NCBI RefSeq assembly: GCF_000165425.1
Contig: NW_001799111.1
Coordinates: 443,779 to 507,778 of the forward strand
Reading direction: 5' to 3'
DNA: 64,000 nucleotides
From: Paramecium tetraurelia
Lineage: Eukaryota > Ciliophora > Oligohymenophorea > Peniculida > Parameciidae
A program made the position numbers and the translations under genes. The stretch's first letter is position 1. Every line of letters starts with the position of its first letter. The notes beneath the pieces are model-generated. The model was not told the origin of the DNA. It saw only the letters and a list, made by a program, of their open reading frames with translations, and did no database searches. Below are positions 12,669-24,500 of this stretch, piece after piece.

Positions 12669-13517
12669 ATGGATTAATAACAATTTGACTCTGAACTGCA
12701 GACATACTTTCTACACATTAAACATGAAATCAAATAGGAACACATAGAATATTTGAAAAAGCACCCAGAGTTAAATTAGATATTAAATGATTTCACAAGT
12801 TAGATTATTTTGGAGAAAGTAACTTTTCAATAATATTTCAGCCTGATAATGTTTATCAATATGCTAAAGAATACTTCAGTTTCTTTAATCAAGAAAAAGA
12901 TCTTAAGACTTGCAAGCCTTTAGTTATTTCAGGGGCCAGTGGAGTTGGAAAAGTAATTTTAAGTTATTAATTGTTCCTAATAGGGAACTTTATTATAGAT
13001 GCTTTTTAAACAATATCCACAATAATTTGTATTTAGTGTGAGCTACACAACAAGAGCACCAAGGCCTGGTGAAGTTCATGGATAACACTATTATTTTGTT
13101 AGCAAAGAGGAGTTCTAGAAAGAAATTGAAAAGAAGGCATTTTTAGAATATAGTGAAGTGCACGGAAATTATTATGGGACTCATTTGGCTCAAGTGCAAA
13201 AAGTGATGAAGTAAGGATAAGTCTGTGTGATTGAAATAGATGTTTAAGGTGCTGAAAAAATTAGCAAATCTATGCCAAATCAGTGTAATTATATTTTCAT
13301 TAATGCACCATCTGTTGAGGAATTGAGAAAGAGACTAACTGGAAGAGGAACAGAGACAGAGGAAGTCATTGAGAAAAGAATGAAAAATGCACAAAAAGAG
13401 ATAGAGAAAGCACATTAATTAGGATTCTATAATGAACTATTAAACGATGATCTGCAAAAAACCTTTAAGAAACTTATTGATCTTCTCAAAACCTTTTATG
13501 TTGATCTAAAATTATGA
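12669..13517 (+). CDS. guanylate kinase
   Basis: 264 residues; introns 12819-12841 (23 nt) and 12953-12983 (31 nt). The second falls inside the P-loop, so SGASGVGK and GTL are joined only after splicing. The GMP-binding segment follows (FSVSYTTRAPRPGEVHGQHY), then EYSEVHGNYYGTHLAQV, EIDVQGAEKI and the lid/C-terminal part with RLTGRGTETEEVIEKR. These are diagnostic of ATP:GMP phosphotransferases, which convert GMP to GDP for nucleotide and cGMP metabolism. The first 90 or so residues are an extension compared with the usual 190-210-residue enzyme; it is helical, without a recognised domain. The protein is therefore soluble guanylate kinase rather than a MAGUK, because no PDZ or SH3 domain is present. 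Confidence 0.95.
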
Positions 13518-13567
13518 AATGAATTATAGAATGTTCAAATTATACAAAAACAAAATGTTTAGAATAC

Positions 13568-13882
13568 TCATCTATCATTCTTCCACTTATGACCACATTT
13601 TATGCATTCAAATGATATGGTACTCTATTCGTCTGCTCCTCTAGTTTAGAATTCCCAAAAGAAGGCTTTGAGACATCCACATTTGTCGCATTATTCATCA
13701 GTAATTTATTTATTTTATTATGGATATGTGATAGGAGCAGGCTCTTTGGATTAAAATGTTTTTGTTAATCTCATTTCCTTTAATGGGTGATAATAAACGC
13801 ATCCAGGGCATTTTAATCGATATCCTGTACTAGATTCATTCTCTAAAGATAAAAAATTTGAGCATATCGGACAAAAATTCAT
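13568..13882 (-). CDS. POLR3K: RNA polymerase III subunit RPC10/Rpc11 (TFIIS-like)
   Basis: 104 residues, no intron, about the normal length for the family. The N-terminal zinc ribbon has CPIC and CPGC pairs. The C-terminal TFIIS-type ribbon has CDKCGC and CIKCGHKW, and between them FQTRGADEQSTISFEC, whose ADE corresponds to the catalytic acidic hairpin (RSADE in human) that stimulates transcript cleavage. Rpc11 is needed for Pol III transcript cleavage, termination and reinitiation. It is convergent with guanylate kinase; the two stops are 50 bp apart. Confidence 0.94.
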
Positions 13883-14019
13883 TTAGAAAAATAATTAATA
13901 ATATAATTATATTAAACATTTCGACAAATCAATTATTTCATAAAGAAAGAAATACTAAATTGATATCAAATTAACAATCAAATAATAATTAAATTCAAAA
14001 TTACACTCCTCCTCTTTTC

Positions 14020-14663
14020 TCAAAAGTCATAATCATATTCATTTTCTATCTGCCAACCATTCAAATTTTTAAAAGTCTCTCCAATAATTGTATTATGTCT
14101 CATTTATTAAATTCTAGTTTTTTCTATATTAATTTTAATTGGTTTCGATAGCCAATCACACTTCTCTCTAATTACATTTATAAACTACCCAAAATTCTTT
14201 TTTAGCTAGTTTCTGTGAAATTGAAATTAGTACTTTTTTTTCTAGTTATCAAAGAATCTAGACACCTATCAGGTTGATTTTATATTGTAGAAACTCTGTG
14301 CCTTCTTATTATGTTTCTATTATTTACGAAAATTTAGTTCAGCTACTTCGTTGAAATGCTTGATGCTTTAAATTATAATTTATTATTCTCCGGTTTTAGT
14401 TTAACGTTCTTTACAGAAGTATGAAATAGATTTTATGAATTTAAAATGGTAGGTGGTATGTGAGATGAATTTGATTTAGTAATTTTTGTTTCAAAGAGTT
14501 GTGGTTAATGGATTTAATGTTTTGTTTTTCTTCTCATTTAATGCAAGTAATTTATCTGGAAGTAATAAATCAAATCATCTGATGACACATTTCTTTAATC
14601 ACCCATATTTATAAATAATAATTAATAAATTAAATCTTTTCTCCATTTGTTAGAATATTTCAT
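14020..14663 (-). CDS. basic protein of unknown function
   Basis: 204 residues if translation starts at ATG 14663, or 185 from the in-frame ATG at 14606. A 29-nt intron beginning GTTT (about 14268-14296) is needed to join a basic, low-complexity N-terminal half to a C-terminal half with more ordered character: FINVIREKCDWLSKPIKIN, then NTIIGETFKNLNGWQIEN and an acidic end. I recognise no family. The C-terminal half looks conserved and may be a small domain. No membrane segment is visible. It is probably divergent from a tentative gene starting at 14703. Confidence 0.6.
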
Positions 14664-14702
14664 TTAGCATATTTTATTATTGAATCAACAGATATAGTAA
14701 TT

Positions 14703-15234
14703 ATGTACTCTGAAAACTCCAAGTTTCTTCACCCTTAGAGTTGGATTATTTAAGTGGTTATTATATATTGTTAAAATACTTTAGATTAAGTTAAAAATTG
14801 GAATTGCTAATAAAAGAAAAAAGTGGTTTTGCAAGGCTTGTTTCTCCATAAATCTAATCATTACCAACTTAATATCCCGTAGATTAGCTTGTAAAAGGTT
14901 ATATATTTCTTAATTATTCTATCGTCAATAACTTATCCTTATAAAATTATTTTATTGTCTGATTCATGCTTTTGAAATTAACCAATAGCTTTGCTGAACT
15001 TATTCGTTTTTATGTTTTTTTAACATTACTCTCTCACTAGGAACTGAGATGAATATTATCCAAATTTTAAATATTAACTTATTTCTGGGGCTCTGTTTAG
15101 GTATTTTACTTATTTTCTATTTTAACTAATATAACAAGATTATGAAACAATATTTTAATTAATAGGAATAAACCATTTTACACTTAAGATAGATACATTA
15201 AATATTAATTTTAAATCAACTTAATATAATGTGA
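14703..15234 (+). CDS. tentative small membrane-protein gene
   Basis: A plus-strand frame opens at ATG 14703 and stays open for about 90 codons. A final open segment (15050-15234) contains a clear hydrophobic stretch (NINLFLGLCLGILLIFYF) and ends at TGA 15232. Plausible introns of 32 and 35 nt would join them, but the placement is not secure and neither codon pattern nor homology decides it. It would be convergent with the giant gene, 88 bp from its stop. It could also be non-coding. Confidence 0.35.
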
Positions 15235-15322
15235 AATAATTATGTCTAAGAAAAGACCCGAAAAGATAAGGATTTAGTAAAATAATTTAAATTTGAATAA
15301 TTAAAATAGAATTGATATAATT

Positions 15323-18300
15323 TCAAGCTTCTAGATTACTTTCAGGTTTATCTTCCACCTCAAAGAACTTTTAAATCTAAGGTTGTGCCACTATTATAAA
15401 AACTAAATTTGCTAGGATTTTAGAGGCACTTTCATCTGGATTGTTTAATGCTTTGATTGCCCAAGGATATATGGAAAGTTTAATTGTTATAATAAGGAAT
15501 TCTGCAATGATTAGATCAATAACTTATGTTGATGCGAATTAAATTGCCCATATATTTGCCTATAATTATATTTATATCAAAATACCTAGATCTCTTCCAT
15601 GCTGGCAGAAAGCATCAATACGATGAACCAGCAAACAGCAGAGATTGCAATCGTTATTAAAATTCCTAAAAATTTGAGGATTGGAGATGCTTTCATTGTA
15701 ACTGTAATGATGGATAGAATCACATTGATGACTTATCCAATTCCAACTGATATCATAGTAGCGTAAACAGGTCCCATGTTACCAGAAAATAATGCTGATA
15801 ATGCTAACACTAAAATAGTTTTGGCATAAATCAAAGCAAATCTAGCTGGTCTACTAATAACATCATCATATAACATCAATATTGATAATACTCTATGAAG
15901 GGTCTATTGTTAATAAATATAATAGTTACTAATATTCCTTCCCAAAGAACTTTTAATGTTAAAGGCTTTAGTTTGATTTCTTAACCGTGTTGATATTTTA
16001 AATCATGAATTGTATAAACATTTTTTATTACATTTGATAATTCTTTTGCTTGTATTTAATGTTTATTTGTTGAGGGATTATAAAGTTAATGTTGCTGTAA
16101 CTAATCTTGTACTTACTTAAAATTGATTTTAGCCCTATTTCGTTCTACTTATAATCGATAAATGTCATTCTGATTCAATCCTGCATGTTCTTCGTCAGAA
16201 CCACCAATTAGTTTCCCTTCTTCATCTTATTTAAAATCTGCATTATCTGGAGCTTTTAAAGATAGCAAAGCTAATCTAGCAAATTCACCAGATTGAATAA
16301 CTGGTTATCCTTCTTCTTCCTGTTCCACTGAATCTTCCATGCTTTTCTCTTCTATAACTATGTCATGAATCTCTTTCTTTAAATTTTGCAAATTAGGATT
16401 TAGATTGGTGTTTACATTTAATTCTTTGGTGATTTCTTCTATAAAATCTTAATTATCCTTCCTTAATCCTATGACCATGAGTGCAACATAAGCACCTGTA
16501 AATCCAATAGCAATGTAGAAAATGGCATATTTCCAAAATTAAATTTATAAAAAGATGTTCAAAGAATCAGCATTAAATACTGAGTCTAACTTGTTTGAAA
16601 TAAAACTATCTAATTTTGTGATGACTGTTGTTGGATTAACGACAACACAATCACAAACGTATGCAATATTACCTTTAGAATCCACATCTTTCTTTATTTT
16701 ACATGTACCAGTATCCCATGTATCTTTCAATTCAGATACACATTCCATAGTTGAATTGGCACTATCATTTTATGGAGCAGAAAATGATAATTTAATGGAT
16801 TGGCCTTCAAGACTTTTTATTTCTGTGCTATTACCGTTCTCTGTCATTGTGATATTCGGTTAAATAGTACCAAAATTGCTAATGATGGATTAATCATGAG
16901 TAATATTTGATGAATTGGTAACTTCATTAGTTTGATTAACATTAAGTTATGATTTAAATTTAGGATCATTCAAATTTGGACTTGTAGCATAATTAGACAT
17001 ACTGACTTCATATTATTTTACAGTAGTAGGATCTATTTATTATAAGTTTCTTAAATAATGAAGATTATTTTTATTTTAAATCCATTCAACAAATTAAAGG
17101 AGTCTTCTCTTATTTCCTGAATTTGTACTATTTGTGCTATTCGTACTATTAGTGCTATTTGTACTGTTGGTTCCATTTAACATAGAAAGATATTCATCAT
17201 AATTTATTTCATCTGCTTCCTCTTCTAAATTCAAGTTATCATCGCTCCCAGATCCTTATAAATCAGTACTTGATGTATCAGAGCTGCTTCCAAAAAACCT
17301 AGGTGTTATTGATCCACTTAATATTTTTGTAATTTAAGCAGGTGTTGATTTATAGGCCTACATACCCATTTATTAACCTGCATACTATCTAGGCTTTTCA
17401 TTGGCTAAACTTCTCTTTAAAGTGGCTATTGCTACTAATTTATTTATTTATTGAATTTATTCTTTTAATGAGTTAACATCTGATTCTGTAATATCTGCTC
17501 CTTAAAATGAATTAGCTTTTATAGCATTAAATAATGTATCAGTCACAAAACCACTATTAAGAAGTGTATTATCTAAAGCTTTGATTGCATCTTCAAATTT
17601 TGATGTTGATCCTCCTGATTTCTATTTTTATTGTAGAAAATAATCCAAATCATTTATTTATCTATTTAACTATTTAAAAGTTTTCTTCAGTTATTGCTTA
17701 ATTGTGTAGAAGTCAACAACACTCGCTCCTTCCATTTCATAAGTGATACCAGTTCTACCAATAGCTGCTATTGATGATAAAAGTGATTCTTCCAATACTT
17801 TACTAGTCATTTTACCTTAAAATGATGATAGAATAGAATAAATATCTTTAAGAATACTCTTCATTTGTGCCTATTTTTCTGGTTACAATTAATTATAGAG
17901 AGTTGATAATTCTTAGCTACCAATGAATAATGAAGGAAGAGTTGACTCATCTATAGTTTCACTTAATTTAAGTGCTCTTCTGATTTACAATAAAACAGAT
18001 TGGAAATCTGAAGTTTCTACTTTTTGATAAATACTATTAACTTTAACAGTTTTGGTTAGGTTTTTCATTCCATTATTATTATCATAAATACTAGCTACAA
18101 GCACTAATTCATAAGCAATACTATTATCTAGATTTATAGGTGTTGGCAATACTAATTACAATTAAGAACTTGATTATTTATCTGTTATTGACTTTTTATT
18201 TATTGTTTCTCCTATTAAATTATCATTATCTAATGTTTTCTAACTAGAATAAATATGAAATTGATATTATAAAGGAAGCTAGGGATCATAGCAATTTACG

Positions 18301-18512
18301 ACTGATAGAACAAATAAGTCAGTAATAGATGTTCCTGATGATGGGGTAATTATAAATTTACAATCATTGGGTGGTATGTTTAATAATAAATTAACAGAGG
18401 ATGTGGATGGCATATAATGATAAATATCTTTGGCAGCCATTTTAATTTGGATTCCATTAATTGATGTATCAGTATCTTCCCAATAATCCCAAATACGAAA
18501 CTTGACTTATAA
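15323..18512 (-). repeat. right arm of inverted paralogous duplication
   Basis: The last 3.19 kb of the giant gene match bases 1-3200 in inverse orientation, with intron positions conserved and the intergenic sequence beyond the stop codons unrelated. The homology ends at, or very near, both stop codons. Confidence 0.85.
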
Positions 18513-21500
18513 GAATTTAAACGTAAAGGATGCCACAATATTGTAATTATAAACAATTTAGCAAAAGTACTTTAATGAATCAGGATCAACTGAAGTGGCT
18601 AATGTAAAATTGAGTTCTTCATGCAATAATATTTACCTACCATCATATCCTGATGGGTAACTTACTTAAATATTAGGCAAATCATTTTCAATAACTAATA
18701 GGATAATTTAAGTAATCAATATAGTTGAATATTTAGTATTTCTCATAACAAATTAAAGTGGTTAATAAGGATCTAACACTCTAGGTTTAAATGTCTGGGT
18801 AGCATCAGTTACGTTTAACTCTAAAGCCTCTTTATTTGAATCTGTGCAACTTTCGCTAGTAGCTAGATTGATACATCTCCAATTAAATGTAATATCTGGA
18901 TCTTTGTTCCATGGATATTCAAGATCAGGATCTCTACAGAATCCATTCAGGACTGCATAATCATTAAAAGATTAAGTTCTTGTTCCACCTTAAATATAAG
19001 CCTGCATAGGACTACTAATTATTTTTATTGTAAATTATATTGATGTCTTAATTGGTTTATTAGTTAATGATGCTGTAACTTAAAGTGTGTAAGTGGAATT
19101 AACAGCTGCTGTATAAGCTGGTATTCTCAAAGTGTTCAAAAATGTCATACCATCCGTTTCAGAGATGAAAGAATCCTTGAGTACACTTGGAGTATCTTTT
19201 GGAGTCTTAGCAATTTCTGTCCAATTAACTCTGATTGCATCAAAAATTTCAACAACAGAGCTGGTATAGCATGATAAATGTTTAAGGGTTACAGTGAATG
19301 ATAAGTCTTCCCATCTACCGAATGTATATTATTAATCTGGATCAATTTTAATGATGGGGGACTCATATGATTCAGTTTGGATTGTTGTTTGTGCAGTATA
19401 AACTTAATCTCTAAAATTTTTTGCTTTTAGCTAAATTACATATGTGCCATATTCACTTAAAGAAAGAAATTAGATTGTAATGGATTATAAATTATTGGCA
19501 TTAGCATCTGCAAAAAGACTAGTTAAATACTGAGAGACCGATGAGGTTTATGGATACATTTTTACAATGCTCCAAGTTATCTCAGTTAAATTTCTTTTTC
19601 CATCAACAAATTTATTGATTATATTTATTGGAATATCTTAACAAAGTGTAAGTGGATCACTATATGTTGTTAATTCGAATAAAGGCTCCATTTTCACAGG
19701 ATTGTAAGAGAAATTAATCAAAACAAATGTCGATATCGCAGCGCTGCATCCAGTTTTTAACAAAATATCAGTGTTAAATTATATTACTGTAGTTATGGTT
19801 ATGCTACTTTGCTCAGATAATTCTACAATCAAGATTTTTTCTTATATTACTGAACATAAGGGAGCACTTCCGAGTGTTTAAAATGTACTTGGGTTAAATA
19901 TTTAGGAGCAAGCTTAATAGGGTGTTACTTTCTTGGTTGATACAAATTGTACATTGAATGGAAAGTAAAAATAAATTATACTTAAGTCACTGCTGAATTA
20001 AGCAGAGATTACAGCAACATTGCAATCTGAACAATATGGTGTTTCTATATGAGAAATTGAATTTGGAGGACATGTGCATTATAAGGGTTCTAAAATTCTA
20101 TTTCCTTTGCAAGTGAGACAATTGTCTTTGTTGCAAGTAGAACAATTTCCGAAACAGACTTAACAATTGATGGAGACTTCGTCTTCATAATACCCATCAG
20201 GACAATAGCACACTGGATTATTAAGTCGATCTCCCTTGCAATTTTAACAAGTAGCTGTAGTATCACAAGCTTAGCATTTATTAGGACAAGCTAAGCATTC
20301 ATTATTCAATTCGTAAAACCCATTATCACAATCACAAATTGGTAAATTGATTCTATTTAAATTGCAGGCTAAACAAGTATTCAAATCACTGAGAGTACAA
20401 AGTCCACATTTAAAGTAACAAGCTGTGCATTATTTAACTCCACTTTCAATATATCCAATTTTACAATCACAACTTGTACCCTATCTACTCGTAGGACATG
20501 AAGTACAGTAAGTGCTCTATTATTAACAGGTTTAGCATTTATAATTACAAACATCACAAATCAAATTGCCATTATCGTAATATCCTGCACCGCAAGGACA
20601 TGAGTCTGTTGCCTTCACTCTCTAGGTTCCACTAGTATTGCACTTAACACATTTTGTGTTTTTCTCCATGCAAGTCAAACAGGAGTAGTGGCAATTCTGA
20701 CATTATTTATTAAGATTGTCATCATAGAATCCATCATTGCATGGACAAGTATTATCTATACTACTTTTATCCACTCTTCCATATGTGATATTACATGAAG
20801 TGCATACTTGGAATTGAGAGCAAGTGTTACATTAAGGATGGCACAATTTACACACAGTATTCATTCCGTCATCATAATAGCCATCTTAACAAGGACAAGT
20901 GTTATTGATGCCGCTCTTGTCTATTCTAAATGTTTTATTTGTGTTGCATTGAAGACAAAATGTTGGTAGAGTTTAACACTCCTAGCAACTAGCACTGCAT
21001 TTCATACAAGCAGCAAAACCAATATCAGAATATGATGACTAACACTTACATGTGTTCTTTACAGAGTCGTATTTTCTATTCGTATTTAATGGGCAACTCA
21101 AACATTTATCTTAATTAGTTACACAAGTTCTGCATCTATATGAACATGGTTAACATTATGCATTTGTACCATCATCAAAATAACCATCCTTGCAATAACA
21201 TCGTTTATTAAATGAATCAAATAATCTATTAAATGTTGGTTCACAAGATTAACACTAATTGCTCATCACCTTACAAGTTTTGCACGGATAATCGCATTAT
21301 GGACAGATGACGGAATCTAAAGTATCCTTAAAATATCCAGCCATACACTGACAACTTGTAACTATCAATTCTCTAAACTAAAGCGCTTAGCAATCAGAAC
21401 ACTCTGTCCTCGTTGGCCCTGTGCAATTATTGCAATAAATTGAACATTGTTAACAATCCCAAGTTAGATGTATATGATAGTAATGAGTATCACAAATGCA

Positions 21501-24500
21501 TTCATTATTAGATAAAGATCTATGTGAGTTGATCTTACATCCAGTGCATTTAGTTGCTGTATCTACACATGTTGAACAAGTATAATCACATGGCTAACAT
21601 AAAGCATTAACACCATCATCATAATATCCAGGATCACATGGACATGTATTATCTGGTTATTGAGTTCTAAAAACAGATAATACGCAGGTTTAACATACTT
21701 TACCTGCTAATGAACATTTACTACAACTATGATCACAATTTGCACAAATTTAACTGACTCCATCATCATAATATCCATCATTACAAAGACATAAAAAGTT
21801 GGTACTATCCCAAGTCCTATGATATAGAGGGTCGCACTCACTACATTTAGTAGGGATTGTAATGCATTTTCCACAAGAATAGTGACATGGACTACAGATA
21901 ATAACACCTAATTCTAAAAAACCTGGTTTACATTCACAAGTAAACAAATTTAGATCTAATTTTCTGTTTGAATTCAGTGGACAACTTATACATTATGTTT
22001 TAGAAAACTAGCATGTTTGACACTTATAATCACAGGGTTAGCAATCAAGTAACCCAAATGCTGTATCTGCTGGTGGATAATATCCATCTTAACATCTACA
22101 ATTATTCTCTTTTTATCTGTATCTCCCCCAACATTTACATTGATCATTCTAAACTGAATTCAAAACTTATTCATATATTGCTAGACTTATTGATTAAACA
22201 ACATCACTTGGCTATGGGATAGCTCCAAAATCTGCAAAAAGTAAATAAATTAAGAATATGTTATCCTATTGTTATATTTTATAAGTTAAATCTTTAAGAG
22301 GAGGTGTGACAATTGTGTTGATTGTATCAAATTATGGATTTAATGGTCGAATAAAGCATTCGTAGGTATTTGGAAATAATTAAGAATCATATGTTGTGTA
22401 GCATATTGATTAAAATACAATTCCATACTCACTAAAATATGATGTAGAAAGATCTAATTTTCCTTTATTGCTTGGAATAAGTTTGTTATAAATAATAATT
22501 TCATCGATTTTAGTTTCGATAAGTGTCACTGATACTGCATTAATTGTAAACTAATAAATTTGGGATTATGCTCCAAAATATTTTGGAGTAATTTTTTAAA
22601 TTTCACTTACACCTGCTTAAGGTACATCAATGTAAGTGCTTGGTTGTGAAGAGGAAGTTAATTTACCTAATATTAACGCATCATATTGATAGTTATTATC
22701 TGCTACCAGTGCCTAGTAGTTATTTTAAACCAAAGCATTTAGCAAAGCATCTAAGGGAACCTAATAGTTTTTAAGAACAGTAACAGCATTATCAAAATTA
22801 AAATAACTGCATTTCTTACCATTCATATTTTCAACATCAGTAACTAAGTGTTATAATGGATCAAATTCATTGTTCATAGATGTCTAATACCCATTTCTAA
22901 ATATATCACATTATAAATCATTATTATAAGTTTAACACTGAAAATCAAATCCAAAATATCCAGTGGACTTTAAGACTCCTTGATAAATATCCTAAATAAT
23001 AGCATAAGTATTTAAATTATTTGAACTTTTAGATAATACCATTAAGTAATATATTTATTTGATTTTTTGAATATTGCTTATCTTTACTTCAGTACTACTT
23101 TATGATAATACAATAGAACCATCATATTCATTCAAATTGATGATAAATATTTAATAAACTTAAGTTTCAGTCCTCTTACACAAACTTATGTAAGCATAGA
23201 TGTCTTTATACAAAGTTTCTGATTATGAACATGATACAAATGTATCTGTTGAAGCCATTGAAATTGAAATATACAGAATATTATTTAATTATGCCCCTAA
23301 AACAAACTTATTATTAGCTTATGTAAAGTACTTAGTTAATTTACCAAAGGCAGAATCTCCATTTACTAAATATCCATTAGTATAGATAATATTTTATTTA
23401 AGATCTGTGCTTATCTTATGAGAAATATCAAAGGGAAATTTAGTATTTATTGCATTTGTTCCTTTACTTATAAAGTATCCTCCTATTTATTCAGTTAATG
23501 CTTCAAATGTCCCAGGTATTGATAAAGGATTCTAAACCCAATATTGATTGACATATCTTAATGGTGTTCTAGTCGATAATTCAATTGATTTTATTAACAA
23601 TTTTATGTATTATTCAAAAATGGTTTGATAAGAATTATTTATTAATGTATCATCAAAAGCCATAACAGCAAAATTAATCTATTTGACATTAGCTCCACTC
23701 ACCGTTATCAAAACATTATTTGCATTTTAAACTACATTAAATGTGTGTCCTTAGTTGTAACCGAATATCAAAGTCTTAACAGATGTTGTACCATATATAT
23801 CAACCATATATCCTACAAATTGGTAATTATTGCTAGTATATGTAAGTTGTTATGTGCTAATTTAATATCCACTAGTAATAAAATGTTATATTGTAAATTG
23901 ATTGAATATGAATTATGATAGCATGTGCAAACCAAAGACTAATATTTCTGGAAATTAGACAGTGAAATATGAGAATCCACTACTATCATATTGTATAGAT
24001 GTAGTCTAATAATTAACATCTACATTATTTAATTAAATCAATGCACTATTTCCACTGAATTTACTTGAAGACAATGCTGTTGAAATATAATTGGATCCAT
24101 CTGTTACTTTTAATGGCAATAAATTAGTTGGTATAACTTCAAGTAAAAATTGATGATTTTCCCAAAACATTTATTTGGTATTCTTAGGGTGAGGTGTGCA
24201 TTCGAATGCTATGCCCTACCAATATAATTGGCCTATATAATTTGCTACAGCTATTAATTATGCATTTGTAGCAGCACTAAAGGTTGCACTGTTTTCATAA
24301 AATTCTGTTAATAAAATAACTGGTTAAGATGAACTGAATTGAATATTTAATTAATAAACATTGCTTATGATGGAACTTGTAATAGTTGGAGGATTGTTGA
24401 TGTTGTAAGTGAACACCAATACAACTGTATATAAATAATCAATATTGAATGTCACAATTTATTAATTGAGAGATGATTTGGGTACAACATTGCTTTGAAT

